The position numbers were made by a program, and so were the translations under genes. The notes below the pieces were generated by a model that worked only from the letters and a program-made list of their open reading frames with translations, searched no databases and was not told the origin of the DNA. This document shows, piece by piece, positions 32,820 to 41,998 of a stretch of 64,000 nucleotides of DNA. The DNA comes from Treponema sp. OMZ 790 (lineage in GTDB: Bacteria > Spirochaetota > Spirochaetia > Treponematales > Treponemataceae), in the NCBI RefSeq assembly GCF_024181285.1, contig NZ_CP051201.1:496001-560000 (forward strand), given 5' to 3'. Within the stretch, counting starts at the first letter, position 1. Each line of letters begins with the position of its first letter.

Positions 32820-35024
32820 TTACTCTATGTTTATCGTTTTTAAAATAGCTCCCGTTTTGCGTTCATACCATGAAACGGTATCTCCGAAATTGAGGCTTAT
32901 AAAATATTTTTTTAAAATTATCGCTTCTTTGGGAAAGCCGTATGAACGCGATAGCCTTCTGGCCTGTTTTGATGATGTGCTGTAGTGAACAAGAGAGCTG
33001 TTGCCCAAATTGGTTAAAATGTCGTTTCCTGTAATTTCCAAAAAGGCATCTACATCTTCTTCCTTGTATGAGAGGATGGGTTTAAAAGTACTGTCTATCA
33101 AATTCTTACGGTTTAAACCGATATGCAATAATTCGGTTTTGGGCGAAGTATTTGTTTCTATCAAAAAGCATGCAAGATTATTCGGCCGTGAAGAATTTTG
33201 CTCAAGGGCAAAGGCTAAATTTCCTTCCATCGAAATGGGGCTTGTTTCTTCGGTTACGGTGTTTATTATAAACACTGGACTTTGAGAATTGCCTATAGCA
33301 CTTTTAGCGACTATCATTGTACTGTCGTCTATTTGAACTGCATTTTGAATGCCGGGCGCATTGTAAACGAATTCTTTTTTTCCGTTTTCAAAATTTACTA
33401 ATGTAACTCCGTTAAATGACTCAACATATAAAAATAAATTTTTATAAACCGAAACCGATATAACCGTTTCTTTAGGTGTGATAATTTTTTTTAGTGTCTT
33501 TGTATCAAGGGAGTAGTGGGATATGGGCGTGCCTTTTTTTAGATCCGACCATAACAAAAATCCATTATTATAGAATGTAAATTTATTTGTTTTAAGTCCT
33601 TCTGCTATCGAAACGAGTTTGTCTTCAGGTCCCTTTTGTGCATAAATATTTCCGTTCTTTAATATATACAAAATAGAACCGTCGCTTGTAATATCGTCAA
33701 TTTTTGCGGCGGAGTAGGTAAGAGGCTTTTCAAGATTAACGGATGAATCTTCATTTAGATCTATCTTGTAAATTGAACCGTCTTGAGTTCCGATTATCAT
33801 GTGATCTTTAATATGCCGGGCTGCCGTTATTTTAGAGTTTCCCGGTACGTAAAATCCCTTTGAGGCTGCATCTCCCTGTCTTATGCACCATTCATTTTTT
33901 CTTTTTGTTCTTTCAATCCAAATAGGAATCGAATCTTGAATTTTGGAAGCAAATAGGGCATAACGTGAAGAATGTTTAGAAACTGTTTTTCCTGTGACGG
34001 CGTCTACTACATATACGTTATTGTCTTTATACCCGATAATGCGGGTAAAGTTTTTTATAAGATTGGTGTTTTCAAGTTTATTTTCTGTCCTGAATTCTTT
34101 TAGCTTCTTTTTCTTTGCGATGTCTGTATAGACAAGCCGTCCCGATTCGCCGTAGGTTACTATGCTCCTTTCGGTTGATGCTGTAGCCGCCAAAAAAACT
34201 ATTCCGGGGGCTTCTTGATAAATCTTTTGTACGATTCCTTTTGAATCCAATACGGTAATGCCGTCGGTCGATCTATTGCCTACAAAAAGGTAGGTGCCGT
34301 TGGCTGACCACGAAAGGGATACTACGGAATCGGATAAGCGTTTTGAAAATAGGGTTTTCTTTTTAGCCCAATCCCAAAGAGAAACTTGATGAACACTAAA
34401 GCCGTTTGTTTCATAGACGGCAATCAGTTTTCCCTGCGGATGCACTGCTATTTTTTGAATGGGCATACTTGAAAGCTGCCAGGTGTCAGGCTCGAATTTG
34501 GGATAAGAATATCTTGTAACAAAACCGTCCTTTCCTGCCGCAAAAAATATGGGTAAGGTTCCGGAATTCATTATTTCGGTAACGCCTCCCGAAAACTTAT
34601 GTACGACCTTGGCCGAGCGGAGTTTATCTTCTTCGGGGCGGTTTACTTTTGAATTTGAGTTACGGGAATAAAGAGTTTTATCGTTTGTAACAGCTTGAGC
34701 CATGGCTTGAGCAAATACAAGGGCGCTCACTTTAGTTTCTTCGGGTTTTGCTTGTCCGCTTTCCGGCTGCTTATTTGCATTATCGGGTTGAGGTTCTGTG
34801 TTTTGGGCTTCCGTTGTTTCTCCTGTTTGACCTTGGTTACCGCCTTGAGAGGGCTCCGTATTATTTTCAGGCGTTTTTCCTTGAGCCGGGGCGTTTCCGT
34901 TATCTTGCGAAGGTGCCGGAGGAGCCGGAGTTTCTGCGACTTCACTCCAAGGTAGATCCGTATTTTGAGAATTTAATGCGGCGAAAATAAAAACAAAGAA
35001 TAAACAAAGATATTTTTTGTGCAT
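32820..35024 (-). CDS. Exported WD40/propeller-like repeat protein with Pro/Gln-rich linker
   Basis: 734 residues. An N-terminal signal peptide (YLCLFFVFIFAALNSQ) is followed by a low-complexity segment (~residues 28-95) rich in Pro, Gln, Asn, Glu and Gly, then a long region of WD-like blades: VTEIMNSGTLPIFFAAGKDG, PIQKIAVHPQGKLIAVYETN, VVSLSWSANGTYLFVGNRS and later AARHIKDHMIIGTQDGSIYK. The linker suggests an anchor or spacer in the periplasm and the blades a protein-interaction platform. No catalytic residues are apparent. It lies three bases after the CpXC gene and ten before the solute-binding lipoprotein gene. The exact family name is uncertain. Confidence 0.8.
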   Translation of the reverse strand: MHKKYLCLFFVFIFAALNSQNTDLPWSEVAETPAPPAPSQDNGNAPAQGKTPENNTEPSQGGNQGQTGETTEAQNTEPQPDNANKQPESGQAKPEETKVSALVFAQAMAQAVTNDKTLYSRNSNSKVNRPEEDKLRSAKVVHKFSGGVTEIMNSGTLPIFFAAGKDGFVTRYSYPKFEPDTWQLSSMPIQKIAVHPQGKLIAVYETNGFSVHQVSLWDWAKKKTLFSKRLSDSVVSLSWSANGTYLFVGNRSTDGITVLDSKGIVQKIYQEAPGIVFLAATASTERSIVTYGESGRLVYTDIAKKKKLKEFRTENKLENTNLIKNFTRIIGYKDNNVYVVDAVTGKTVSKHSSRYALFASKIQDSIPIWIERTKRKNEWCIRQGDAASKGFYVPGNSKITAARHIKDHMIIGTQDGSIYKIDLNEDSSVNLEKPLTYSAAKIDDITSDGSILYILKNGNIYAQKGPEDKLVSIAEGLKTNKFTFYNNGFLLWSDLKKGTPISHYSLDTKTLKKIITPKETVISVSVYKNLFLYVESFNGVTLVNFENGKKEFVYNAPGIQNAVQIDDSTMIVAKSAIGNSQSPVFIINTVTEETSPISMEGNLAFALEQNSSRPNNLACFLIETNTSPKTELLHIGLNRKNLIDSTFKPILSYKEEDVDAFLEITGNDILTNLGNSSLVHYSTSSKQARRLSRSYGFPKEAIILKKYFISLNFGDTVSWYERKTGAILKTINIE

Positions 35025-35027
35025 AAA

Positions 35028-35687
35028 TTATGAATCCCTGCCCTCTGTAAAAATATTTTGATAGGAAAGATAGTTTCCCAAATAGACAGCCGTAAAAACT
35101 TCAGACTTTTTTTTGTTTTTTATATCGTTGCAAATAGAATCATATAGCTTGACCGGAATTTTCATAACCGCTACTTGGTCTTCTTTTAACCCGTAAACAT
35201 AAAACTCAAAATTTCCGTCCGCGGTTACCGAATGAAAAAAGATCTTTATCTTTTTGCCCTTTATTTCTTTTCCACTGTCCAGCACAAAGAATTTTAAAAC
35301 TTCCATGGCATGAGGGTCAAGACCGGCTTCAACAACTGCAAGGCGTTCAGCTAGTTCGGAATAACCTATAACGGGTGTCTCATCAGCTTTTTCATATTCT
35401 ATCTTTTCAGCCTTTTTTGTTTTTTCGTTTATTTCTTTTAAACCCGAACAGCTTGAAAGACAGGCAATTCTATCGGCTTCCGGTACAAAGAGTAAAATAA
35501 GCTTTTTTGAAGGCCATTCGATTCTTGTTTTTATCTCGGACCGGACTTTTCTTCCGCACTGCGGGCATTTAAAAGTCAGGAAAGAGCCGTCAGATATCTT
35601 TTTTAATGTTTCCGGTTCTTTATCCAGATTTACTTTTGCACTATGTTCAATTTCAAAACTTGCATCGCATGGACAATGTATTTTCAT
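35028..35687 (-). CDS. CpXC-domain protein
   Basis: 219 residues beginning MKIHCPCDASFEIEH, with a zinc-ribbon-like arrangement CPC near residue 5 and TFKCPQCGRKV near 48, matching the CpXC domain. The following ~150 residues (LLFVPEADRIACLSSC, GLDPHAMEVLKFFVLDSGKE) are unassigned. The start at 35687 follows TTGGAG; a longer frame to 35762 crosses the promoter and is unlikely. First gene of the three-gene minus-strand operon. Its promoter is at 35710-35738. A cytoplasmic regulatory or metal-binding role is possible; the function is not known. Confidence 0.82.
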   Translation of the reverse strand: MKIHCPCDASFEIEHSAKVNLDKEPETLKKISDGSFLTFKCPQCGRKVRSEIKTRIEWPSKKLILLFVPEADRIACLSSCSGLKEINEKTKKAEKIEYEKADETPVIGYSELAERLAVVEAGLDPHAMEVLKFFVLDSGKEIKGKKIKIFFHSVTADGNFEFYVYGLKEDQVAVMKIPVKLYDSICNDIKNKKKSEVFTAVYLGNYLSYQNIFTEGRDS

Positions 35688-35709
35688 AATAAAACTCCAA
35701 TATTCTATA

Positions 35710-35738
35710 AGTATATCACATTTTACCGAAAAATGTAA
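35710..35738 (-). promoter_or_regulatory. Promoter of the CpXC operon
   Basis: Minus strand: TTACAT (35738-35733), 17-base spacer, TATACT (35715-35710). Confidence 0.75.
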
Positions 35739-35781
35739 GACCTGATGAGATTTTGTAGTCAAGGAGGCGGAAAAATACCGC

Positions 35782-35810
35782 TTGCATATATCTTCGATTT
35801 ATGGCATTAT
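35782..35810 (+). promoter_or_regulatory. Possible promoter giving a leaderless mRNA
   Basis: TTGCAT (35782-35787), 17-base spacer, CATTAT (35805-35810), then seven bases to the ATG at 35818. The hexamers are weak, but the spacing matches other candidate leaderless genes in the window. Confidence 0.4.
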
Positions 35811-35817
35811 GTGAGAT

Positions 35818-37878
35818 ATGAAAATGTTTTATTGGGGTAAAAAAGCTTTAAGGCTTTGCTTTGTACTGTTGATTATTATGATTCCTGTTTATGCCCAAGA
35901 TGTTTTTATGGCGGGAAGTTATGAGGGATTGTTTAGAATAGATAATTTTAGAGCTAAAAAAATATGGAACGATGCTGCTGTTTTTAAGATATGCAGGGCC
36001 GGAAACCAATGGCTTTTTTTGACGGACAAGGGACTTGCCGCAAGTAAAAACTTAAAAGACTTTTACTATTTGAACGATAAACTTCCAAAAAAAATAATTA
36101 AAAATATAGATGCTGATGGAAATAAAACCTTTATCGAAAAAATTCCTCAGCTTAAAGATTTGGAAGTTCATCCTTTTAATCCCAATATTTTTGTTACTGC
36201 GACTTCAGGAAGTGTTTTTCTCACACGCGATTCGGGAAAAACATGGACCGATATTGGAGCAAATCATTCAGTGAACGGTATAAAAGCCGTCAGCGTTTTG
36301 GATATGCCCAATGTAAGGGGCGAAAAAGTTTTAACGGTTTTTGTTTCTCACTCCATAGCCGGAGTAGCGTGGAAACAGCCAGATGTAAATTCTAAAATTT
36401 GGAACGACATAAGTGACGGATTAAGAAAAGGGCCTGAAGGAGTTGAAGAGGTAGCCGACATTGTTTTTGATCAAAACTCAAAAAACTCTCAAATCTACTG
36501 TGTTCAGACCTTTTCAAAAATAATGTATAAACTCGATTGGAATAAAAAAATATTTATATCCTTAAACGAAAAAGAAGTAAATGAAAAGAAACTTGTTTGT
36601 GCAGATAGTTTGAATATAATCGACAATACGATTTTTGGAGTTATTGAGGGAGGCTTGTTTGAAACCAATTTATTTATGCCTAAAACTCAAGTCTATACTT
36701 CTAAAAAAGTGTTTAAAAATTATAATAAGGTTAAACAATATCTTAAAAATTCGAGCTATCTAAGCGCCTTTGTTCCGAATAATTTGACATTGTTCAACGG
36801 TAACTTGTCCTTATCGGAACTTTGGTTATTGCAAGGTAAAAAGACGCACAAGAATCCGTATTTAAAAAAAGCTGACGGAAAAAAAGGTATTTATACCCCT
36901 ACTCATCAGGTACGCGATGAAAAAAGCTTTGAAAAACATCTCAAGACAATCAAGGACAATAAGCTCAATGCTCTTGTAATAGACATGAAAGATGAGGCAG
37001 GTTTTGTCCGTTATGAAAGCAAAAATGAAGATATAAAAAAATATAAGGGAATAAAATATGCGCTCGATATTGAAAAATTTATAAAAAGAGCAAAGGCTGA
37101 AAATATTTATCTTATTGCCCGAATCGTTGCATTTAAAGATAAAAATTTATACGTATATAATAACGGACAATATGCCGTCAAGGACAAACAAAACGGAAAG
37201 CCCTGGCAAGGTTATAATTTTTATAACGGAGAAAAAGAAGTTATACAGGAGCATTGGGTGGATCCTTATAACGAAGATGTTTGGAAATACAATGTGGATA
37301 TCGCCGAAGAGCTTTGCGCTCTGGGTTTTGATGAAATTCAATTTGACTATATCCGTTTTCCTACCGACGGTTTAAATTTGTCGGATACTCACTATCCTGC
37401 TCGCGAAAAAGGTATGGACAAGGTCAGTGCTCTTATGTCCTTTTTAGCCTACTCGCGCGAAAGAATCAAGGCCCCTATTTCGATAGATATTTACGGAGCA
37501 AACGGCTGGTATCGCACGGGAGCCCGCACAGGGCAGGAGGTAGAACTCCTTGCAGAATATGTAGATGTTATATGCCCGATGTTTTATCCCAGTCATTTTG
37601 CTCAAAGCTTTTTGGCTTATAAACCTGCCGAAGAAAGACCCTACAGAATTTATCATCAAGGTTCATATAGAAACAAATTGATGGCACGCAATAAGGTGGT
37701 TGTGCGCCCCTGGGCTCAAGCCTTTTTTATTCCTGTTTCATACGATAAAAAGTACTATGACGAAGATTATGTAAAGCGCCAAATTTTAGGGATTAAGGAT
37801 TCCATAGATGAGGGCTATGTTTATTGGAATAATTCGGGCCGCTACTTGGATCTGCGCCCTGACGGGGAGGGCTTATAA
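35818..37878 (+). CDS. Exported DUF4015 (putative glycoside hydrolase-like) protein with N-terminal propeller
   Basis: 686 residues with signal peptide (LCFVLLIIMIPVYAQ). Residues ~30-330 resemble sortilin/BNR-type propeller blades (VFLTRDSGKTWTDIGAN is an Asp-box). From ~355 onward comes a TIM-barrel of the DUF4015 type: GIYTPTHQVRDEKSFEKHL, LNALVIDMKDEAGFVRYES, LIARIVAFKDKNLY, WVDPYNEDVWKYNVDIAEEL, GFDEIQFDYIRFPTDG, SIDIYGANGWYRTGARTG and DVICPMFYPSHF. Acidic residues at strand ends suggest glycosidase-like chemistry, but no substrate is proven. The stop codon overlaps the ATG of the PAP2 gene, so they are translationally coupled. Confidence 0.85.
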   Translation: MKMFYWGKKALRLCFVLLIIMIPVYAQDVFMAGSYEGLFRIDNFRAKKIWNDAAVFKICRAGNQWLFLTDKGLAASKNLKDFYYLNDKLPKKIIKNIDADGNKTFIEKIPQLKDLEVHPFNPNIFVTATSGSVFLTRDSGKTWTDIGANHSVNGIKAVSVLDMPNVRGEKVLTVFVSHSIAGVAWKQPDVNSKIWNDISDGLRKGPEGVEEVADIVFDQNSKNSQIYCVQTFSKIMYKLDWNKKIFISLNEKEVNEKKLVCADSLNIIDNTIFGVIEGGLFETNLFMPKTQVYTSKKVFKNYNKVKQYLKNSSYLSAFVPNNLTLFNGNLSLSELWLLQGKKTHKNPYLKKADGKKGIYTPTHQVRDEKSFEKHLKTIKDNKLNALVIDMKDEAGFVRYESKNEDIKKYKGIKYALDIEKFIKRAKAENIYLIARIVAFKDKNLYVYNNGQYAVKDKQNGKPWQGYNFYNGEKEVIQEHWVDPYNEDVWKYNVDIAEELCALGFDEIQFDYIRFPTDGLNLSDTHYPAREKGMDKVSALMSFLAYSRERIKAPISIDIYGANGWYRTGARTGQEVELLAEYVDVICPMFYPSHFAQSFLAYKPAEERPYRIYHQGSYRNKLMARNKVVVRPWAQAFFIPVSYDKKYYDEDYVKRQILGIKDSIDEGYVYWNNSGRYLDLRPDGEGL

Positions 37879-38918
37879 TGGCTGAAATTGCTGCTGCTTC
37901 AAAAGAGCTTCATGCCGTACACCAATGGGGAATAGAAGTAATCAGGGCCGTACAAAATTTTTCAAATCCGGTTCTTACCGAAATCCTAAAATTTTTTACG
38001 GATGCTTCAACCTACGGCTTTGTAGTTTTTATTATAGGTCTTTATCTTTGGTGCATCGATTACAAAAAAGGGCTTCACCTTGCTTACGCCGCCGCCTTTA
38101 CCTCAGGACTTAACGGAGGAATTAAACGAATATTAAAAGTCCCCAGGCCATTTACCCATGCACCGGAAATCATGCTTAAAAGCATAGGCGGTTTTTCAAC
38201 GCCTTCGGGACATTCTTCGATAAGCGCTTTTATATACCCCGCAGCCTTGTTTTATAAGTCTTTTCAAAAACTGCCATCGAAAGATTCCCAATCAGGCAGT
38301 ACCGAAACAAAGGGCACTTCTTCATCTAGGCTAAAAATAGCAGCGGCAATTATCCTCCCTCTCTTGGTAGGTTTTTCACGGGTTTATCTCGGAGTACACT
38401 ATCCGACCGATGTCCTATTGGGCTGGGCTCTTGGAGCATTTATCTTTTTGAGTTTGATGTTTTTTCTTCCCGTAGTTGAAGCAAGGCTTTCTTCCTCAAA
38501 CAAGACTGATGAAGAAGATCCGCAAAATATTAAATTCAAAAAAGATGCTTCAATAAGGTTTACGCTTACGGCTATTTTTTCATTTATACTCATTTTAATT
38601 TCGAAGGAAAAGGTAAATGAGGCAGGCGTTATCCTTGGGCTTGCTTTTGGAAATATCCGAATCCTAGAAAATTCAAAATATAATTTTGATGCTTCTTCAG
38701 GCTCTGCACTTCAAAAGCTTCTAAGATTTATTATTGGGGGCGCTCTTTCATGTATTCCGATTTTAATTTTCTATCTTTTAAAAATAGATTCAAGCTATGC
38801 TCAATATAGGCTCTACCACTTTTTGGAATTCTTTGCGGTTGGAGCTGTTGCTTCGGGTTTAGCCCCGATAATCTTTTGCCGTTTAAAACTTTCGGGAGGA
38901 GAGAATGCAGACAGGTAA
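37878..38918 (+). CDS. PAP2-family membrane phosphatase
   Basis: 346-residue polytopic protein of the type-2 phosphatidic acid phosphatase family. The three phosphatase motifs are visible: KRILKVPRPF (motif 1), PSGHSSISAF (motif 2, His) and SRVYLGVHYPTDVLLGW (motif 3, catalytic His). About eight hydrophobic segments are present; the C-terminal ~130 residues add four helices not found in minimal PAP2 proteins. It probably removes phosphate from a lipid phosphate or isoprenyl diphosphate at the outer face of the inner membrane. ATG overlaps the previous TAA, and its last bases overlap mnmE, so the three genes form an operon. Confidence 0.9.
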   Translation: MAEIAAASKELHAVHQWGIEVIRAVQNFSNPVLTEILKFFTDASTYGFVVFIIGLYLWCIDYKKGLHLAYAAAFTSGLNGGIKRILKVPRPFTHAPEIMLKSIGGFSTPSGHSSISAFIYPAALFYKSFQKLPSKDSQSGSTETKGTSSSRLKIAAAIILPLLVGFSRVYLGVHYPTDVLLGWALGAFIFLSLMFFLPVVEARLSSSNKTDEEDPQNIKFKKDASIRFTLTAIFSFILILISKEKVNEAGVILGLAFGNIRILENSKYNFDASSGSALQKLLRFIIGGALSCIPILIFYLLKIDSSYAQYRLYHFLEFFAVGAVASGLAPIIFCRLKLSGGENADR

Positions 38919-40323
38919 ATATTCCCTAGACGATCCGATAGCCGCAATAGCTACGGCCTTAAGTCCTGCCGCCCTCGGAATTGTACGCACCTCAGGGAAG
39001 GGGTCGATAGACCTTGCTTCCGCAATTTTTTCCCGCCCCGAAAAACTAAAAGAGGCTAAAGGCAACACTATCCTGCACGGCTGGATCTTGGATCCCGAAT
39101 CAAAAAAGGAAGTTGATGAGGTTACGGTCTGCGTTTATAGGGAGCCTAAGAGCTTTACGGGAGAAGATGCTGTCGAGTTTATCTGTCACGGCGGCACTGC
39201 CGTCGTTTTAAAAATATACCGCCTACTAATCGAGAACGGTTTTAGGGCTGCCGAGGGCGGGGAGTTTACCTTCCGTGCCTTTGCTAACGGAAAGGCCGAC
39301 CTGACGAGGTCAGAGGCCGTAAACGAAATTATCAATTCAAAAACCGATATAAATATAGAACTTGCAGCAGGCCGCCTGTCGGGAAATCTTTTTTCGGGGA
39401 TAGAGGAAATAAAGCAAAATCTCACAAGGGTTATCGCAGCCGCCGATGTCGAAATAGAATACCCTGAAGACGAGGAGACTACAGAAGGAGCCTTTTCGCC
39501 TGATTTGATTTTAAAGGTGATAGAGCCTCTTCAAAATTTAGCCGGCTCATGGGCAGCAGAAAAAATTTTTATTCAAGGGGCTAAGGTCGTCCTTGCAGGT
39601 AAAACCAATGCCGGAAAGTCCTCCCTATTTAATGCCCTCTTAAAAGAAGACAGGGCCATAGTTTCGGACATTCACGGCACGACAAGGGACTGGCTTGAAG
39701 CCTCCTTAAATTTTAACGGAATCCCTGTAAGCCTTTACGACACGGCAGGCATTCGCTATACAAAAGATTCCATAGAGGTTATCGGGGTAGAACGGAGCTT
39801 GGAGATGAGCCGCAACGCAGACCTCATCCTCTACCTTTGCGATCCGAAAGATATCTTATCCTCGGGTAGTTTGAACAAAGAAGATTTGGACTTTGTAAAG
39901 AATGCAAAGCCTCCCGTAATTACCCTCATCACAAAAGAAGATCTCCTCGATGCCGAGTCAAAAGAAAAGCTAAAAGAAATTTTAAGTAAAGAAAAAATTG
40001 AAGATGCTCTTATAATTTCATCAAAGGCTTCAAGCGGAATCAAAGCCCTGTCCGAAAAGGCATACTCGGTTTTGGCAAAAAACACCGACAGGTCAGGTTT
40101 TTCAAAAACAGCCTCCCTCGGAAGCGAGAGACAGAGGGATGCCGTTCAAAAGGCCTTGGATGTGCTTGAAACAGCTCATCAAAACGCTGTCTCAGGCTTC
40201 CCCCTAGACCTCATCGTAGAAGACCTTGAAGAGGCCTTAAGCTTTTTAGGAGAAATCACCGGCGAAGTCCGCTCCGATGATATCCTCGACAAAGTCTTTT
40301 CGGGCTTTTGTGTTGGAAAGTAA
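38905..40323 (+). CDS. mnmE: tRNA modification GTPase MnmE (TrmE)
   Basis: 472 residues. With MnmG it makes the 5-carboxymethylaminomethyl group at U34 of tRNAs. Order of parts: N-terminal tetrahydrofolate-binding domain (DDPIAAIATALSPAALGIVRTSG, FTGEDAVEFICHGG), helical domain, and inserted G domain with GKTNAGKSSLFNALL (G1), GTTRD (G2), DTAGIRYT (G3) and TKED (G4). The C terminus is FCVGK, a variant of the invariant C-I/L-GK. Start ATG 38905 overlaps the upstream gene by 14 bases with GGAGG in that overlap. Length is normal. Confidence 0.96.
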   Translation: MQTGKYSLDDPIAAIATALSPAALGIVRTSGKGSIDLASAIFSRPEKLKEAKGNTILHGWILDPESKKEVDEVTVCVYREPKSFTGEDAVEFICHGGTAVVLKIYRLLIENGFRAAEGGEFTFRAFANGKADLTRSEAVNEIINSKTDINIELAAGRLSGNLFSGIEEIKQNLTRVIAAADVEIEYPEDEETTEGAFSPDLILKVIEPLQNLAGSWAAEKIFIQGAKVVLAGKTNAGKSSLFNALLKEDRAIVSDIHGTTRDWLEASLNFNGIPVSLYDTAGIRYTKDSIEVIGVERSLEMSRNADLILYLCDPKDILSSGSLNKEDLDFVKNAKPPVITLITKEDLLDAESKEKLKEILSKEKIEDALIISSKASSGIKALSEKAYSVLAKNTDRSGFSKTASLGSERQRDAVQKALDVLETAHQNAVSGFPLDLIVEDLEEALSFLGEITGEVRSDDILDKVFSGFCVGK

Positions 40324-40352
40324 ATTGATGTAAAGGAATGATTTTCATTTTG

Positions 40353-40381
40353 TTGTCAACTTTGTGTTTTTCTGTTATACT
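40353..40381 (+). promoter_or_regulatory. Promoter predicting a leaderless mRNA for the ATPase/nuclease gene 1
   Basis: TTGTCA (40353-40358), 17-base spacer, TATACT (40376-40381). Only six bases separate the -10 from the ATG at 40388, and no Shine-Dalgarno sequence is present. Confidence 0.7.
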
Positions 40382-40387
40382 ATGTTT

Positions 40388-41998
40388 ATGAGTACCATAC
40401 GACAGATGCCTATAGGCATTCAAAGTTTTGAAAAACTTATAACGAACGATTGTGTCTATGTTGATAAGACAGAGTATATATGGAATCTGGTTAAAAATCC
40501 TGCCCCATACTTTTTAAGCCGTCCGCGCCGCTTTGGGAAAAGTCTCCTTCTTTCCACATTAAAGGCTTACTTTCTCGGCCAAAAGGAACTCTTTAAGGGG
40601 TTGGCGATCGAAAAACTTGAGGAGGGTGAAAAGGACAAAAGAGAAATATGGCAGAAACATCCGGTTTTTTACTTGGATTTTAACATAGGAATTTATGATA
40701 CAAAGGAAGGTTTAGAAAGTCTTTTAAATAATCATCTTTGCGGCTGGGAAGATATTTACGGAAGTAAAGATTCCGAAAAAGCTCTTAGTGAACGCTTTTT
40801 TGGAGTGATAAACCGTGCCTTCGAAAAAACCGGCAAGAAGCCCGTGATTCTAATCGACGAGTATGATAAACCTCTCCTTCAAACCATGTGGAAGGATGAA
40901 GTCTTAAACGAAACCTACCGCACAATCCTCAAAGCTTTTTTCGGTATTATCAAAAGTGCCGATCAGGTAATACGTTTTGCTTTTTTAACGGGAGTTACAA
41001 AATTCAGTAAGATAAGCATATTCAGCGATTTAAATAATTTACGGGATTTAAGCCTTCTGTCAACCTATTCCGGTATTTGCGGTATTTCACAAGAAGAGCT
41101 TGAAGCAGGCTTTAAACCTGAAATTACAGCCTTGGCAGAAAATAATGACTTGAGCTATGAGGAAACTCTTGCAAAATTAAAACAAAGATATGACGGCTAC
41201 CTTTTTGCAAAAAAAGGGAAAGCAATGTATAATCCGTTCAGTCTATTAAATGTTTTTGCTTCCCTCGAGTTTTCAAGCTATTGGTTTGCTACAGGCACGC
41301 CGACCTTTTTGGTAGAGTACCTTAAAAAAGCCTATTACAATATTCCGGACATTGATGGAAATATTCAGCTTGACGAACATGGTCTCAATGACTACAGAGC
41401 TGATCCCATTTTGCCTATTCCGATCCTCTTTCAATCTGGTTATCTTACGATTAAAGATTACAATGATTTTGCCGGTCTATACCGCTTGGGTTTTCCCAAT
41501 GATGAGGTGCGCTTCGGTTTTTTACATAACCTTATGCCTGCTTACACTTCAATAAGTTCCGACAAAACAGGACTTTCTATTTGGGAGTTCTATGAGCAAA
41601 TAGAAGCCGGAGATGTGGACGGTTTTATGCAAAAGATGAAAGGTATAATTTCCGGTATTCCCTACGACAGCTTAACCGAAAAAGACCTTGCCCTGCGTGA
41701 ACAAAACTACCAGACGGCTGTTTATCTTATATTCGCTCTTATGAATCAATTTGTGCATACTGAAGTTCATTGTGCAACAGGAAGAGCCGATTGCATTGTG
41801 GAATTCAAAGACAAGGTTTATATCTTTGAGTTTAAGCTTACATCAAACGGAACGGCAGAAAATGCAGTAAGCCAAATCAACGATAAAAACTATGCCGATA
41901 AGTATTACGGCACCGGAAAAAAAGTTACAGCCGTAGGTGCAAGTTTTGATGAAGAAAAGCGAACGATTAAAGACTGGATAATTCAACCTTCGACTTGA
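40388..41998 (+). CDS. AAA-ATPase-like protein with C-terminal PD-(D/E)XK nuclease domain, paralogue 1
   Basis: 536 residues. The N-terminal AAA-ATPase_like domain begins MPIGIQSFEKLITNDCVYVDKT; Walker A is SRPRRFGKSLLLSTLKAYFL (~38-57) and Walker B is PVILIDEYDKPLLQTMW (~155). The C-terminal domain (DUF1703/PD-(D/E)XK) has RADCIVEFKDKVYIFEFKLT with D...ExK intact, then DKNYADKYYGTGKKVTAVG. Such proteins are multicopy in oral and rumen bacteria; their role is unknown, and defence or mobility are guesses. The ATG at 40388 sits six bases from a -10 box with no ribosome-binding site. It is very similar to the gene at 57370. The last 16 bases overlap the convergent clc gene. Confidence 0.85.
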   Translation: MSTIRQMPIGIQSFEKLITNDCVYVDKTEYIWNLVKNPAPYFLSRPRRFGKSLLLSTLKAYFLGQKELFKGLAIEKLEEGEKDKREIWQKHPVFYLDFNIGIYDTKEGLESLLNNHLCGWEDIYGSKDSEKALSERFFGVINRAFEKTGKKPVILIDEYDKPLLQTMWKDEVLNETYRTILKAFFGIIKSADQVIRFAFLTGVTKFSKISIFSDLNNLRDLSLLSTYSGICGISQEELEAGFKPEITALAENNDLSYEETLAKLKQRYDGYLFAKKGKAMYNPFSLLNVFASLEFSSYWFATGTPTFLVEYLKKAYYNIPDIDGNIQLDEHGLNDYRADPILPIPILFQSGYLTIKDYNDFAGLYRLGFPNDEVRFGFLHNLMPAYTSISSDKTGLSIWEFYEQIEAGDVDGFMQKMKGIISGIPYDSLTEKDLALREQNYQTAVYLIFALMNQFVHTEVHCATGRADCIVEFKDKVYIFEFKLTSNGTAENAVSQINDKNYADKYYGTGKKVTAVGASFDEEKRTIKDWIIQPST